Assembly: GCA_030949605.1 (NCBI GenBank)
Contig: JAUZSH010000022.1
Span: 1 to 62,205 of the forward strand
Direction: 5' to 3'
DNA: 62,205 nt
From: Ghiorsea sp.
Lineage (GTDB): Bacteria > Pseudomonadota > Zetaproteobacteria > Mariprofundales > Mariprofundaceae
Program-made: the position numbers and the translations under genes
Shown: piece by piece, positions 27,179 through 36,937 of the stretch
Layout: every line of letters starts with the position of its first letter
Position numbering within the stretch: the first letter of the stretch is position 1
The notes under the pieces: generated by a model
What the model saw: only the letters and a program-made list of their open reading frames with translations
What the model was told of the DNA's origin: nothing
The model's database searches: none

Positions 27179-28513
27179 ATGTTAAACGACAAAGACTTAC
27201 ACAACCTTTTTGAACGTTCAGAAGATAATCTACGCAAGCGTTTATCCATGCTGCATACTTCTGAACTTTCAGACCTTGTACTCAACTGCCGTAACGATGA
27301 GGACCGACTAAAACTCATCACAGCCATTCCAGAAGAACTGCTTGGTGATACCCTTCTCGAACTACCCGAAGCCATCAAAGATGAGCTGTTATCCAAGCTT
27401 AACACCAGTGATATTGAAGAAGTTGTTGAGCATTTGGATTCTGATGATGCCGCAGATATTTTACAGTCTGTAACGCCTGAAATCGCCGATGAAGTCATCA
27501 AAGGTTTGGATCCCGAAGATAGACGTGGTATTGAACCCCTCATGGCACATGATGAAGAGTCGGCTGGCGGTTTAATGCAAGCTGAACTTTTCAAAGTTCG
27601 TGATGATTGGCCTGTGGATAAAGTGCTATCCGTGCTTCGCCGTTGGGGGCAAGACATCGAAAACTTAACCTATATTTACGCTGTCAATCAACATGATAAA
27701 CTTACAGGTGTTATCCCTCTTCATTCATTACTTTTCACTGAGCCTGAGGAAGAAATATGGCGTATTGCCGATGCGAATTTCCCAACAGTAATGGTGAATG
27801 AAGATCAAGAAGAAGTGGCTAGGATTTTTCGTAAATATGATGTTTTAGCACTACCTGTGGTTGATAAGAAAGGTGTGCTTGTTGGTCGCATCACTGCTGA
27901 TGATATTATCGATGTTGTCCATGAAGAAGCCACAGAAGACATGTTCCACTTGGCAGGATTATCCAATCAAGATGACTTGGCAGAACCTGTTATTATCACT
28001 GCATGGCGGCGTGGTGTCTGGTTGATGTTTAACCTTGTCACAGCAGTCATTGCCTCACTCGTGATTGCCCAATTCCAAGCTACCTTAGAGCAAATTGTTG
28101 CATTGGCCGTACTCATGCCCATTGTTGCGAGCATGGGTGGCATTGCAGGCACACAAACCTTAACTGTGATGGTGCGCGGCATTGCCTTGGGTCGCGTAAC
28201 ATTTAGTAACGCCAAACGTGCTTTATTGAAAGAAGTGAGTGTGAGTATTGTGACGGGATTAAGCTTTGCCTTTCTTGTGGGCTTACTTGCCAGCACCTGG
28301 TTTCCAGAATATGGCACCACACTGGGTCTCATCATTGCCGCAGCCATCATGATTAACCTACTTGCCGCAGGTTTCGCAGGGGCACTAATTCCCCTAACAC
28401 TGCAACGTTTAAACATCGATCCCGCACTGGCATCAGGTACAATTTTAACCACTGTGACGGATGTCGTAGGTTTTCTTTCCTTCTTAGGTTTAGCTACCAA
28501 GTTCCTACTTTAA
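27179..28513 (+). CDS. mgtE: Magnesium transporter MgtE
   Basis: 444 aa. MgtE is a Mg2+-gated Mg2+ channel of the inner membrane. An N-terminal helical domain (1-130, EEVVEHLDSDDAADIL) is followed by tandem CBS domains (about 135-255) and five transmembrane helices (about 285-444), including the pore-lining region LMPIVASMGGIAGTQTLT. The ATG directly follows the kinase stop (TAAATG), so it is co-transcribed with the two-component genes; the reason for this linkage is not evident. Confidence 0.95.
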   Translation: MLNDKDLHNLFERSEDNLRKRLSMLHTSELSDLVLNCRNDEDRLKLITAIPEELLGDTLLELPEAIKDELLSKLNTSDIEEVVEHLDSDDAADILQSVTPEIADEVIKGLDPEDRRGIEPLMAHDEESAGGLMQAELFKVRDDWPVDKVLSVLRRWGQDIENLTYIYAVNQHDKLTGVIPLHSLLFTEPEEEIWRIADANFPTVMVNEDQEEVARIFRKYDVLALPVVDKKGVLVGRITADDIIDVVHEEATEDMFHLAGLSNQDDLAEPVIITAWRRGVWLMFNLVTAVIASLVIAQFQATLEQIVALAVLMPIVASMGGIAGTQTLTVMVRGIALGRVTFSNAKRALLKEVSVSIVTGLSFAFLVGLLASTWFPEYGTTLGLIIAAAIMINLLAAGFAGALIPLTLQRLNIDPALASGTILTTVTDVVGFLSFLGLATKFLL

Positions 28514-28607
28514 CGCCATAGACATGAAACAACACTTGCAAAAATGACCCTATGATGCTATAAATGAAGTTGCTCGGTGAGCATACTTTAAAACAAGGAG
28601 AGCATTC

Positions 28608-28766
28608 ATGCTAGGAAGACATCAACGTATTACAGCAAAAGAAAGAACCTTGGTTACATCAGCATTTAAACAAACGCACAGCTTCCACACCCACGAAAAA
28701 AGAAGGCTAAAAAGAGCAATGAATAAACGCATGAGGCAAACACTCAAACAAGAAGTTTCTTCTTAA
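28608..28766 (+). CDS. Small basic protein, 52 aa, unknown
   Basis: MLGRHQRITAKERTLVTSAF... ends QTLKQEVSS. It is very rich in Lys/Arg/His, hydrophilic, and probably an alpha-helical nucleic-acid-binding or ribosome-associated peptide. Strong ribosome-binding site AAGGAG, 8 nt before ATG. It stands between mgtE and a hairpin at 28785-28818. No family recognised. Confidence 0.55.
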   Translation: MLGRHQRITAKERTLVTSAFKQTHSFHTHEKRRLKRAMNKRMRQTLKQEVSS

Positions 28767-28784
28767 ATAACTGCCTAAAACTTG

Positions 28785-28845
28785 TCTCGTTCCCATGCCT
28801 CTGCGCGTGGGAACGAGAACCATGCGGGGCTAAAGCCCCACTTCC
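28785..28845. repeat. Two REP-like hairpins
   Basis: TCTCGTTCCCA / TGGGAACGAGA (28785-28818) is followed by GCGGGGCTAAAGCCCCACTTCC (28824-28845). They lie between two convergent genes and may act as bidirectional transcription stops. Confidence 0.7.
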
Positions 28846-28860
28846 ATTGAATCCTCAATA

Positions 28861-30402
28861 TTAACGCAATCGTTTTTGTTGCCTTTGATTCTTCCCTTGA
28901 ACCACCACTTGATGTGCAGACAAGCTACGTTTGACACCTTGATCAGCATAAGCAAAAGGCTTAAGAAAGTTGGGAACTTTCCTCCCTTCAAGCTTCAATA
29001 AATCCTTGAGCAAGAGCAAGGCAACCTCTTCTTCCACCGCACCTTGTGTTTTTACTCGATATTCAAAAAGATAGGCCGCCAACCGTTCCAGTGATATTTT
29101 CCAAGTGCTCTGACTTTGTGCATACACCCATAATGAAAAGTTAAAAAACGATTCAAACACACTTCTACCTTGCCATAACATCTTGATACTTCGTGTAAAG
29201 TTGCCACTGTTGTAATACAAGTTCCAAAAGCGTGCAAACCGCTTCATTTTCTGAATATCTTCAAAACTCAGTTTGCTGTTTCGCAAAATATCATAGGGCG
29301 GAATATCAGAATATATCATCTCAAACTGCTGGTCATGTCTGTTGAGTGTTGTACCTGCGAGCTTCTTCAAAATACCAATTTGAATCTCCGCATCGGTTAA
29401 AGCAACCAAGGTGTCCAAACCTTGACCAAAGCTTTGTAAATCTTCATCGGGTAAGCCCACAATCAAATCCAAGTGCATGTGTGCAGATGTTTCTTGCGCC
29501 AAAAAGCGAATATTATCATAAATCTTATCCAGCTTAAGGTTGCGATGAATATTCTTTGCGACATCTAAATTCAGCGTCTGAATGCCAATTTCAAGCTGTA
29601 ATGTTGCAGGTGAAAATTGGGTCATACGCTCTTTTAAAGCCGCGGGGAAATGATCAGGAATCACTTCAAAGTGAACAAATAATGCCTCATTTTTGGACAA
29701 GAAGAAGTCCAAAAGTTGGGTGGCAATTTTAATATTCAAATTAAAAGTACGGTCAATAAACTTGAAATTACGCACACCGCGTTGCCAAAGCTTTTCTAAA
29801 GCTTCTAAAAATAGTGCCGTATCAAAATTGCGTACCTTCTCATCTCTGGAAGACAAACAAAACTCACACTGAAAAGGGCAACCTCGTGAAGCCTCAACAT
29901 AAATATAACGGTTGGATACATCTTCATCCGTGTATTCATCATAAGGCATAACAATCGTGTTGATATCGGGAAGAGGGGCTTGAATCACACGCTCGGTGGG
30001 TGCTAAATCACCTTGAATGGCTTGAACCAGTTGATAAAATGCCAAGTCTCCTTCGCCTTGAACAATATAGTCCGCAGCATCAAAATTGACCCGCATGGGC
30101 GCATAGCTCACCTCTGGACCGCCAAGAATGATGATGGTGCTGGGTGAGACCTTTTTCAACGTGTGCACAAGTGCTGCGCATTGCTGAACATTCCAAATGT
30201 ATACACCAATACCAATGATATTGGGCTGACATTCTAATAATTTCTCCGCAACATCTTGAATGGCATCATTAATCGTAAACTCATGAATAAATGTGTATTC
30301 ACGCAATCCCTGCATGTTTGCATACAAATAACGCAAACCAATGGCACTATGTGAATAACGGGCGTTCAGTGTGGTTAATTGAATATGATAATTTGGCTTC
30401 AT
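28861..30402 (-). CDS. B12-binding-domain radical SAM protein (DUF4080 type)
   Basis: 513 aa. Residues 1-135 form a cobalamin-binding-type Rossmann domain (IIGIGVYIWNVQQCAALV, IIILGGPEVSYAP). The radical SAM core follows (about 170-380) with the cluster motif CPFQCEFC, and a C-terminal DUF4080-like region to residue 490. Such enzymes carry out radical methylations or rearrangements; the substrate here is unknown. Monocistronic. Confidence 0.88.
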   Translation of the reverse strand: MKPNYHIQLTTLNARYSHSAIGLRYLYANMQGLREYTFIHEFTINDAIQDVAEKLLECQPNIIGIGVYIWNVQQCAALVHTLKKVSPSTIIILGGPEVSYAPMRVNFDAADYIVQGEGDLAFYQLVQAIQGDLAPTERVIQAPLPDINTIVMPYDEYTDEDVSNRYIYVEASRGCPFQCEFCLSSRDEKVRNFDTALFLEALEKLWQRGVRNFKFIDRTFNLNIKIATQLLDFFLSKNEALFVHFEVIPDHFPAALKERMTQFSPATLQLEIGIQTLNLDVAKNIHRNLKLDKIYDNIRFLAQETSAHMHLDLIVGLPDEDLQSFGQGLDTLVALTDAEIQIGILKKLAGTTLNRHDQQFEMIYSDIPPYDILRNSKLSFEDIQKMKRFARFWNLYYNSGNFTRSIKMLWQGRSVFESFFNFSLWVYAQSQSTWKISLERLAAYLFEYRVKTQGAVEEEVALLLLKDLLKLEGRKVPNFLKPFAYADQGVKRSLSAHQVVVQGKNQRQQKRLR

Positions 30403-30645
30403 TGCGAAGAAACACTAATCATTTCCACATTTTAAATCCATACAAATACAAAAAACTTGCTGTATCTATCTCCACTGTGACAGATAGTGTATTCATGAAA
30501 CTGGATGGCAACGATTATGAAAGCTTATATCAAGATTGTGCTAGCATCAAAAACACATTCGTGAAACCTTTGATATCATGCAAAACATTAAACATGTTGA
30601 TGGCGACAAAACATGTGAGAACCTGATTAAGACAATTGGGGAAAG

Positions 30646-31605
30646 TTAAGCTTGCAGGTACAAAAGATACAAGTAACCCATATAACCTGAAAGCAACACA
30701 CCACCTTCAACGCGCGTAATCCGCCCCTCTCTTTTAAAACCATACGCCACTATAAAAAGTGCAGCGGTGAATATAAACATAATAGGCAAGTCTCTCGTTA
30801 AAGTCGCCATATCAAAGCTGCCTGGCGCAAAGAGTGCTGGCATAGATAATACGGCTAAAATATTAAACATATTCGAGCCAATCACATTACCAATCGCCAA
30901 CTCTGCTTCATTTTTTAACACACTAACAACAGATGCCACCAATTCAGGTAAACTTGTACCAATAGCGACAATCGTTAACCCAATAACCAAATCACTCACC
31001 CCAAGCATCACAGCCACTTCAACTGCACCCCAAACCACCAGCTTAGAACTCGCCAAAAGGACAATCAAACCAATCAAAAACCACATGACTGATGTTTTCA
31101 TATCTGTATTCTCAGGAATAACATCCGAAAATTCGGCCTCTAATACTGCATCTCGCTCTTTCAAACCCAAGCGCAACAGCCATAAAACCAATAACAATAA
31201 ACCAACAGCAAGCACCACACCATCCCATACTGATAAAGCACCATCCAACATCAAGACCAATGCCAACAGCATAATCAGAAGCAACACGGGGAACTCGCGC
31301 TTTAATACTTTGGACTGCACAGCCAAAGGTGCAATCAAAGCTGTAATGCCCAACACCAGACCAATATTGGCAATATTTGAACCCACAGCATTACCAATAC
31401 CTAGATTATTGTTGCCATCCAAAGCAGCAAGCAATGCCACCAACATCTCAGGTAATGAAGTACACAGGCTCACAATGGTTAAACCAATAATCATCGGTGG
31501 AACTTGGAAGTTTTTGGCAATGCCAGAAGCACCCATCACAAATTTATCTGCACTCCAAACCAACAAACCCATTCCTATAATAATCGCAATACTGGCAAGC
31601 AACAT
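30646..31605 (-). CDS. Calcium/sodium antiporter, CaCA family (YrbG-like)
   Basis: 319 aa with about ten transmembrane helices in two inverted halves. The alpha-repeats are present: GLTIVSLCTSLPEMLVALLAA with GNAVGSNIANIGLVLG, and GLTIVAIGTSLPELVASVVS with GNVIGSNMFNILAV. Both carry the ion-coordinating Glu. Exchanges Ca2+ for Na+ or H+ across the inner membrane. Confidence 0.95.
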   Translation of the reverse strand: MLLASIAIIIGMGLLVWSADKFVMGASGIAKNFQVPPMIIGLTIVSLCTSLPEMLVALLAALDGNNNLGIGNAVGSNIANIGLVLGITALIAPLAVQSKVLKREFPVLLLIMLLALVLMLDGALSVWDGVVLAVGLLLLVLWLLRLGLKERDAVLEAEFSDVIPENTDMKTSVMWFLIGLIVLLASSKLVVWGAVEVAVMLGVSDLVIGLTIVAIGTSLPELVASVVSVLKNEAELAIGNVIGSNMFNILAVLSMPALFAPGSFDMATLTRDLPIMFIFTAALFIVAYGFKREGRITRVEGGVLLSGYMGYLYLLYLQA

Positions 31606-31744
31606 GAAGTAACCCTCTTAATCAGAAATTGCTAAATCCTAACCAACTCTATCTGAAATGCGACATTCATCATAAAAGCCGCTTGAATCATTGCTTATCA
31701 TACTGCATCCTTGCCATTCGTTAACTTGGGAGGATTTTTCACTT

Positions 31745-32416
31745 ATGGATTCAAACGCACTTTACATCACACGCCGCAACATGGTCGAATCACAACTTCG
31801 ATGCTGCAAGGTTTTAGAGCCAAGTATTATTGAATTACTCATGGATTCGCCGCGTGAAAAGTATCTACCTGAACATGTTCGCAGCCTTGCCTATATGGAA
31901 GGATCTGTACCTTTACCACAAAAGCAAGAAATGCTCACACCACTTCAGGAAGCACAAATCATTCAGGCTCTCGATTTAAAAGGTACTGAAAAGGTACTTG
32001 AGATTGGAACAGGCTCAGGCTACCTCACGGCTTTACTGGCATTGTTGGCAGATCATGTTACCAGCTGTGAAATCCATAAAGACTTGGTCGCTCTTGCCAC
32101 ACAAAATTTAGTCGCCAATGGCATTGACAACGCCAAGGTTGTCCATGTCAATGCAATGAATGAGGAAGAGCTTTGTGCCTCAAGTATTGGTCAAGATTTT
32201 GATGTGATTGTACTCGGCGCAGCTGTTGAGCGTATTCCAACACATATTCAAAGTTTACTGGCAGAAAAAGGGCAAATCATTGCTTTTATCGGACAAGATA
32301 TTGTCACCTTAGAGCATCATACGATCAACGGTACAACTTGCACCCAAAAAGGTATCGCTGAAACACGTTTACTACCCATGGAAGGTATCGTTAAAGTACG
32401 CGAATTTGTATTTTAA
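31745..32416 (+). CDS. pcm: Protein-L-isoaspartate O-methyltransferase
   Basis: 223 aa from the ATG at 31745, chosen because GGGAGG lies 12 nt upstream. It methylates isoaspartyl residues for repair of aged proteins. SAM-binding motif VLEIGTGSGYLTALLA, the post-I acidic motif SCEIHKDL, and the N-terminal family signature (REKYLPE, LTPLQEAQIIQAL). Monocistronic, ending at a shared bidirectional terminator. Confidence 0.92.
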   Translation: MDSNALYITRRNMVESQLRCCKVLEPSIIELLMDSPREKYLPEHVRSLAYMEGSVPLPQKQEMLTPLQEAQIIQALDLKGTEKVLEIGTGSGYLTALLALLADHVTSCEIHKDLVALATQNLVANGIDNAKVVHVNAMNEEELCASSIGQDFDVIVLGAAVERIPTHIQSLLAEKGQIIAFIGQDIVTLEHHTINGTTCTQKGIAETRLLPMEGIVKVREFVF

Positions 32417-32450
32417 ATTGTTCTTATGGTCGCACCGACCACAAAACTCA

Positions 32451-32489
32451 CACCACAAAAGGCAGCTTTATTCGCTGCCTTTTGTGGTG
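32451..32489. terminator. Bidirectional terminator between pcm and the diheme cytochrome gene
   Basis: Perfect 16-bp stem CACCACAAAAGGCAGC / GCTGCCTTTTGTGGTG with the loop TTTATTC; the arms' A and T runs serve both strands. The stop codon of the leftward cytochrome gene (32468-32470) lies in the loop, so the stem overlaps its last codons. Confidence 0.9.
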
Positions 32490-33079
32490 GCGGGATTCAT
32501 CAACCGCCAAGTACCCTGCTTGTAGTAGTTTGGAATGCGTACTGCAAAACGATTGTATCGACCTTCCAGTGCCTCGTAGTGGCAAGCTTCACAACGTGCA
32601 ACCGATTGCACATCAGAGTTACCTTCAATCATCGCTGGCTTCACAACATCATGCAGTAAGGTGAAATATTTGGTTTCACTGATACGAAGTGGTGTTTCAT
32701 CATTATTCAGTAAAGCCAACATCGGTTGTGCATAAGTATTCTCAACTTTATCCGCTGCATTTCTCTGCAAATATGCAGATACTTCTTCGCGTATTGAATC
32801 GGTCACCTCTGCATTATCACCAAAATGATCACTTAACCCACCCATTAATACTTGCCAAGATCTCGCTGGCAACATGCTTGGTGCGTAAAGCATATGGCAC
32901 GATGCACAAGCGTTATCATAAGCAAGATTTTGCTCACTGGGCAGAACATGTAACTTCTTAATCATGCCTTTCATCCAAACTTGATCGGCTGGATCTTGCC
33001 AAATTGATCGTGTTGCTGCCAAAACACCAAACACCACAATACCAATCATTACTGCCCAAAACACTTTCTTACTCACCAT
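32468..33079 (-). CDS. Diheme cytochrome c (DHC-type), membrane-anchored or periplasmic
   Basis: 203 aa. The N-terminal hydrophobic segment VFWAVMIGIVVFGVLAATRS probably stays as a membrane anchor. Two haem-binding motifs, CASCH (about residue 58) and CEACH (about 164), with the family-like stretch HMLYAPSMLPARSWQVLMGGLSDHFG (read in parts). An electron-transfer role between membrane complexes and periplasmic acceptors is expected. Monocistronic. Confidence 0.88.
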   Translation of the reverse strand: MVSKKVFWAVMIGIVVFGVLAATRSIWQDPADQVWMKGMIKKLHVLPSEQNLAYDNACASCHMLYAPSMLPARSWQVLMGGLSDHFGDNAEVTDSIREEVSAYLQRNAADKVENTYAQPMLALLNNDETPLRISETKYFTLLHDVVKPAMIEGNSDVQSVARCEACHYEALEGRYNRFAVRIPNYYKQGTWRLMNPATTKGSE

Positions 33080-33111
33080 TCAATCCCCTTTATGATAATT
33101 GTGTTACCTAC

Positions 33112-33370
33112 GAGCCACTCATCCACCCAGAGTTTTGCAAGTGGCTCCTACAAGTAGTTTTAGCACCTGAATTCGTATCATAAGTGCAATCGTATGTAAT
33201 CGCTATTCTTATCACTTCATTCGGGTGAGGGTAAATGACTAAAATCATGAATAATCCTCTTGTCATGACCTGAATTCAAGTGATAAGTACAATTATCACT
33301 ATCGATTTTACGTGAACCCCTGTATTTTCATTAAATGCCAAAAATCAAGATCAGGGGTGCGGAATGTCGG
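33112..33370. repeat. Short derivative of element D plus truncated MITE-C
   Basis: 33112-33147 is a shortened element D (GAGCCACTCATCCACCCAGAG to GCAAGTGGCTC). 33235-33270 and 33340-33370 match, in reverse, internal parts and the left end of MITE-C at 38724 (right terminal repeat GGGGTGCGGAATGTCGG at 33354-33370). The left end of this copy is not recognisable. The gap 33080-33415 holds no gene. Confidence 0.65.
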
Positions 33371-33415
33371 ATTTAACCTTTGAGTCCGCCCTGCTATCAT
33401 CTGTTTTGCGTAACA

Positions 33416-34051
33416 TCAATAAAGTATAGATAACACATATACCGCAGCATTAGCCCCCATATGTAAGCCAATAGCAATCCACAACGAGCGACTCCACTCA
33501 TAAGCCAATGCAAAAATAACACCACCCACAAGCTGAGGTGATAACAGTAATCCATGATGCACCAGTGAAAAAAAGGCAGCACTAACCAGCACCGATACCC
33601 CAACACCCCAGCGTTCGCGTAGCATACGGTACAACAAACCACGAAAAATAATTTCTTCCACAATCGGAGCAAGCACGACCATTAACAATAATCCCAGCAT
33701 ACCGTACAACCACGAAGGTAACTGTACATAAGTGAACCATATAGGCTGCACAGCGTACAGCACACCCACAGCCAATAAACACATTGCAGATATCTTCAAT
33801 AACACAAGCAATGCAACTTGATTGGGTTTATCCAAACCCAACGACGTAAGCACCTGGTATTTCCAAATCAGAAAGACGAGACCCAACAGGTCCGCAAAGC
33901 GAAGGCTTAAAATTACAGTTTGTTGCGCTATCGAAAAGCCTTGTCCATAGGTCAATAGCATTGTTGCCGTCAGCTCCAAGCCGATATACATCAATAAGCC
34001 AAATAACAAAAATTGGCTGGGTAATTCCGCGAAAGGTTTATGTTGAAACAT
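33416..34051 (-). CDS. CPBP-family (CAAX-type) intramembrane protease
   Basis: 211 aa, about six to seven transmembrane helices. The family's catalytic motifs are visible: EEIIFRGLLYRML (EExxxR), FSLVHHG (FxxxH) and HMGANA (HxxxN/A). Substrate unknown. It lies downstream of ftsE-ftsX on the same strand with a 16-bp gap to ftsX, so it probably belongs to that operon. Confidence 0.88.
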   Translation of the reverse strand: MFQHKPFAELPSQFLLFGLLMYIGLELTATMLLTYGQGFSIAQQTVILSLRFADLLGLVFLIWKYQVLTSLGLDKPNQVALLVLLKISAMCLLAVGVLYAVQPIWFTYVQLPSWLYGMLGLLLMVVLAPIVEEIIFRGLLYRMLRERWGVGVSVLVSAAFFSLVHHGLLLSPQLVGGVIFALAYEWSRSLWIAIGLHMGANAAVYVLSILY

Positions 34052-34067
34052 CTAAGATTTAGGGAAG

Positions 34068-34940
34068 TTAACTATCTGTTTCAGGTGAAACAATATTGGT
34101 CGTTGCTATCAATGCACCCAATCCACCCACCAAAGCACCACCAAAAATTAAAGGTAAAAATAACATCCAGCCACTCAAATCAATACCTATATTACTTTGC
34201 CAATCATATGTAAACCAAACCAACGGCCACATCAAAAGCCATGCTGTAAAACCTGCACCTACACCAAGAAGCACACCTTCCAAAACAAAGGGCAAACGTA
34301 CAAACCATTCCTTTGCACCCATCAGGCGCATCAAATGTACCTCTTCAGCCCTGGCTAATAAAATCATACGCAACGTGTTGGATACAATCAGCGCCATAGC
34401 CAAAGCAAGAATCGTGGTGGCAAACCATGCCAAATTCTGAATCGTACCAAGCACATCACCTGCTTCCACAAGCTCCAGCTCATCTTCATTGATCTCTGCA
34501 CCTTGCGCCAGTGCAACATCCTGAATGTCATCCAATACTGTCGCCACACGCGGCTCCTCCAGCATCACTTCAAGACTTGCTGGCAAGTGCTGACTAAAGC
34601 TTACAGCATCCAAACCTTCACCACCCAGCCATTTTTCCATCCAAGCTTGTGTTTCTTCATCGGATACCAAGCGCACATGATCCACACCATCAATATCCAT
34701 GATATTTTCCTGTAAAGTAGCCATCGTTTCCTGCTGGTTTCTGTCTACATACACATGTACTTTAATTTCATCTTGCCAAGTACCAACCCACTGTTCACCC
34801 CCTTGCAGCGCAAGCCAAATGATACCAACAGACCACAATGCCACGGCAACAATCACAAGTGCCAATACCTGATGTATGCCAAAAGGTGGGAGCTGCCAAC
34901 CGCCAGGTAAGCGCATCAATGAATGGTGTATTACACTCAT
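34068..34940 (-). CDS. ftsX: Cell division protein FtsX
   Basis: 290 aa, four transmembrane helices with a large periplasmic loop after the first (about 50-165). With FtsE it forms the divisome ABC complex that activates peptidoglycan hydrolases. C-terminal FtsX-domain stretch NTLRMILLARAEEVHLMRLMGA is typical. It overlaps the end of ftsE by 4 bp. Confidence 0.93.
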   Translation of the reverse strand: MSVIHHSLMRLPGGWQLPPFGIHQVLALVIVAVALWSVGIIWLALQGGEQWVGTWQDEIKVHVYVDRNQQETMATLQENIMDIDGVDHVRLVSDEETQAWMEKWLGGEGLDAVSFSQHLPASLEVMLEEPRVATVLDDIQDVALAQGAEINEDELELVEAGDVLGTIQNLAWFATTILALAMALIVSNTLRMILLARAEEVHLMRLMGAKEWFVRLPFVLEGVLLGVGAGFTAWLLMWPLVWFTYDWQSNIGIDLSGWMLFLPLIFGGALVGGLGALIATTNIVSPETDS

Positions 34941-35632
34941 GGGTTTCTCCTCTGCCTTCGCCCCGTTACCAGCACACCTTTGTGCAATTGAACCACATCT
35001 CCAGGGTGAGATGTAAGCAGGTGTAAATCATGGGTTGCCATGATAATGGTGGTTCCCAGCTTATTTAGCGCACTCAATATATCCAAAACATGCCTTGCCG
35101 TATCATCATCCAAATTACCTGTGGGCTCATCGGCTAAAATGAGAGGTGGGTTAGAAAGCATCGCACGCGCAATCGCCACCCGTTGTTGCTCACCGCCAGA
35201 TAATGTTTCAGGATATGACCACAATCTATCTTTTAGACCTACGAATGAGAGTACTTTTTCCACGCGTGGCAACAAACGCTCCGCATTCCAACCTTGAGCG
35301 CGAAGTGGCAAAGCAACATTCTCAAAAACTGTACGCGAATGAAGCAAGCGGTTACCCTGAAAAATGATACCTGTACGCTGCCTTAAAGCGCGAATTTGAT
35401 GTTCACTAGCATCACGTATTGTTGTACCTTGAACCTCCAATTGCCCCGATGTTGGGCGAATGCCACCATACATCATCTTCAACAGCGTGGACTTTCCAGC
35501 GCCACTTTCTCCTATCAAATACACAAAGCTACCTTGTGGGATATCCATATTAATACCTGATAAAGCGACTTTCCCCGTCTTATAACGCATCATTAAATGA
35601 CTCATGTGAATGATTGTGTGTTCTTGGCTCAT
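34937..35632 (-). CDS. ftsE: Cell division ATP-binding protein FtsE
   Basis: 231 aa from ATG 35632 (MSQEHTIIHMSHLMMRY); an open frame extends to 35683 but would overlap the divergent gene. Walker A GESGAGKSTLLK, signature LSGGEQQRVAIARAM, Walker B LILADEPTGNLD. It drives FtsX in the divisome. Divergent from the zinc-ribbon protein gene, with about 70 bp between starts. Confidence 0.94.
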   Translation of the reverse strand: MSQEHTIIHMSHLMMRYKTGKVALSGINMDIPQGSFVYLIGESGAGKSTLLKMMYGGIRPTSGQLEVQGTTIRDASEHQIRALRQRTGIIFQGNRLLHSRTVFENVALPLRAQGWNAERLLPRVEKVLSFVGLKDRLWSYPETLSGGEQQRVAIARAMLSNPPLILADEPTGNLDDDTARHVLDILSALNKLGTTIIMATHDLHLLTSHPGDVVQLHKGVLVTGRRQRRNP

Positions 35633-35702
35633 GAGCCAAGCGTAACGGGATGGATTCATGCTGTCAGTAGGCAAGCTGCACAATCTTTGTCAGACTTGGC
35701 AC

Positions 35703-36431
35703 ATGCGTGTGATTTGTCCTCAATGTTTTGCTTCTTATCAAATTGAAGCTGTTATCAAAAATGCAATATTGGTCTGCCACAAATGCAACACCGAATTTGA
35801 TAGTTATGGTAACAAAGTCATTTCAGGTGATACCGCATCACAATGCTTTCAAGCCCAAGAGGATAAAGCACCCACCTTTGGTCTCAAAGACCTCGCCCAA
35901 TCTGGAATGCAAAAGAAAGATTCCCATGTTTGGTTATGGATGAGTTTGGTTCTACTGCTACTTACCATCGCAGGTACGGTCGTCAATCGAAACCTATGGT
36001 TGCATCATACTGTGTTTCGTGGCTACCAACTTCAAATTCAAACTGATGCGCCTGTATTGGATAGTGATTGGCAAGTGGAGCCTAACTCCTTACATAGCCA
36101 ATGGTTAAAACGCAAAGATGGAAGCCTTGTATTAATCGTTGAGGCTAGAGTGCGCAATCTTTTAAACATTTCATTACCCCCTCCAGAAATCAAAATAGTC
36201 TTGGTGAGCCAAGCAGGGGAAAACCACGAAGTCATCCAGCCGATGACTGAACCTGCAAGCATAGATACCTTCAAAGCAGTACCTTTTATTTCACCCCCAG
36301 TGGATAAAACGGCTGTATTTCCATTAGGCTCTCGTGGTTTCATTTTAATTTTAGAAGATGTTCCGCCTTCAACACAAAGCATCGAATTGCATGCACTTCC
36401 TGTACAACGCAAAGGAAAATCTAGTTTCTAA
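35703..36431 (+). CDS. Zinc-ribbon/DUF3426 membrane protein
   Basis: 242 aa from ATG 35703 (MRVICPQCFASYQIE). The N-terminal MJ0042-type zinc ribbon has CPQC ... CHKC; one transmembrane helix lies at about residues 78-98 (WMSLVLLLLTIAGTVV). The C-terminal DUF3426 beta domain is predicted periplasmic (LIVEARVRNLLNISLPPPEIKI). Function unknown in this widely distributed proteobacterial family. Confidence 0.85.
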   Translation: MRVICPQCFASYQIEAVIKNAILVCHKCNTEFDSYGNKVISGDTASQCFQAQEDKAPTFGLKDLAQSGMQKKDSHVWLWMSLVLLLLTIAGTVVNRNLWLHHTVFRGYQLQIQTDAPVLDSDWQVEPNSLHSQWLKRKDGSLVLIVEARVRNLLNISLPPPEIKIVLVSQAGENHEVIQPMTEPASIDTFKAVPFISPPVDKTAVFPLGSRGFILILEDVPPSTQSIELHALPVQRKGKSSF

Positions 36432-36504
36432 AAAATAGTGATGGCGCGCTTCGTGCTTAACAGCCTGTCTATGGACACTCTTCAGAGACTGAAAAAAGGA
36501 AACA

Positions 36505-36533
36505 TTGAAGCCAGCACATAAAACGTTTATAAT
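36505..36533 (+). promoter_or_regulatory. Sigma-70-type promoter of erpA
   Basis: -35 TTGAAG (36505-36510), a 17-bp spacer and a perfect -10 TATAAT (36528-36533), followed by the erpA ribosome-binding site. Confidence 0.7.
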
Positions 36534-36556
36534 CGGGGTATAATGAGGTGTCTGAT

Positions 36557-36925
36557 ATGTCTGTAAGTTTAACTGAAAGTGCTGCGAATAAAATTGGTGC
36601 ATTGCTAGAAACTGAAGAAAACAAAGGTCTTAAATTAAGAATTTTTGTCTCTGGTGGCGGCTGCTCTGGCTTTGAATATGGCTTTACCTTTGATGATGAA
36701 ATCAAAGATAATGATACTGTTGTAGAAAACTTTGGTGTTGGTTTGATTGTCGATCAAATGAGCATGGGTATGCTTGATGGTGCTGAAGTAGACTATCAAA
36801 CATCATTACAGGGTGAGTCTTTTGTCATCAAAAACCCAAATGCTGGCTCAACATGTGGTTGCGGTAAATCATTTAGCCCCGCTGAAACAGGTGCGGGCTG
36901 TGGCCATGCCGCTGCGGAGTACTAA
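36557..36925 (+). CDS. erpA: Iron-sulfur cluster insertion protein (ErpA/IscA A-type carrier)
   Basis: 122 aa from ATG 36557. The GTG at 36548 is directly next to GAGG and too close, while the ATG has 9 nt spacing. A-type carriers deliver Fe-S clusters to apo-proteins. The three conserved cysteines are in [12 protein letters not shown] and [10 protein letters not shown]. The tail [16 protein letters not shown] has an additional Cys and is slightly longer than usual. Followed at 12 bp by an ABC exporter. Confidence 0.92.
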   Translation: MSVSLTESAANKIGALLETEENKGLKLRIFVSGGGCSGFEYGFTFDDEIKDNDTVVENFGVGLIVDQMSMGMLDGAEVDYQTSLQGESFVIKNPNAGSTCGCGKSFSPAETGAGCGHAAAEY

Positions 36926-36937
36926 AACTCACCTTTC

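Noticed and set aside
30420-30640. Rightward protein-like stretch (VTDSVFMKLDGNDYESLYQDC, then in another frame DIMQNIKHVDGDKTCENLIKTIGES).
   Set aside because: It looks like a gene fragment with a frameshift, but there is no clear start and the pieces cannot be assigned; not strong enough for a feature.
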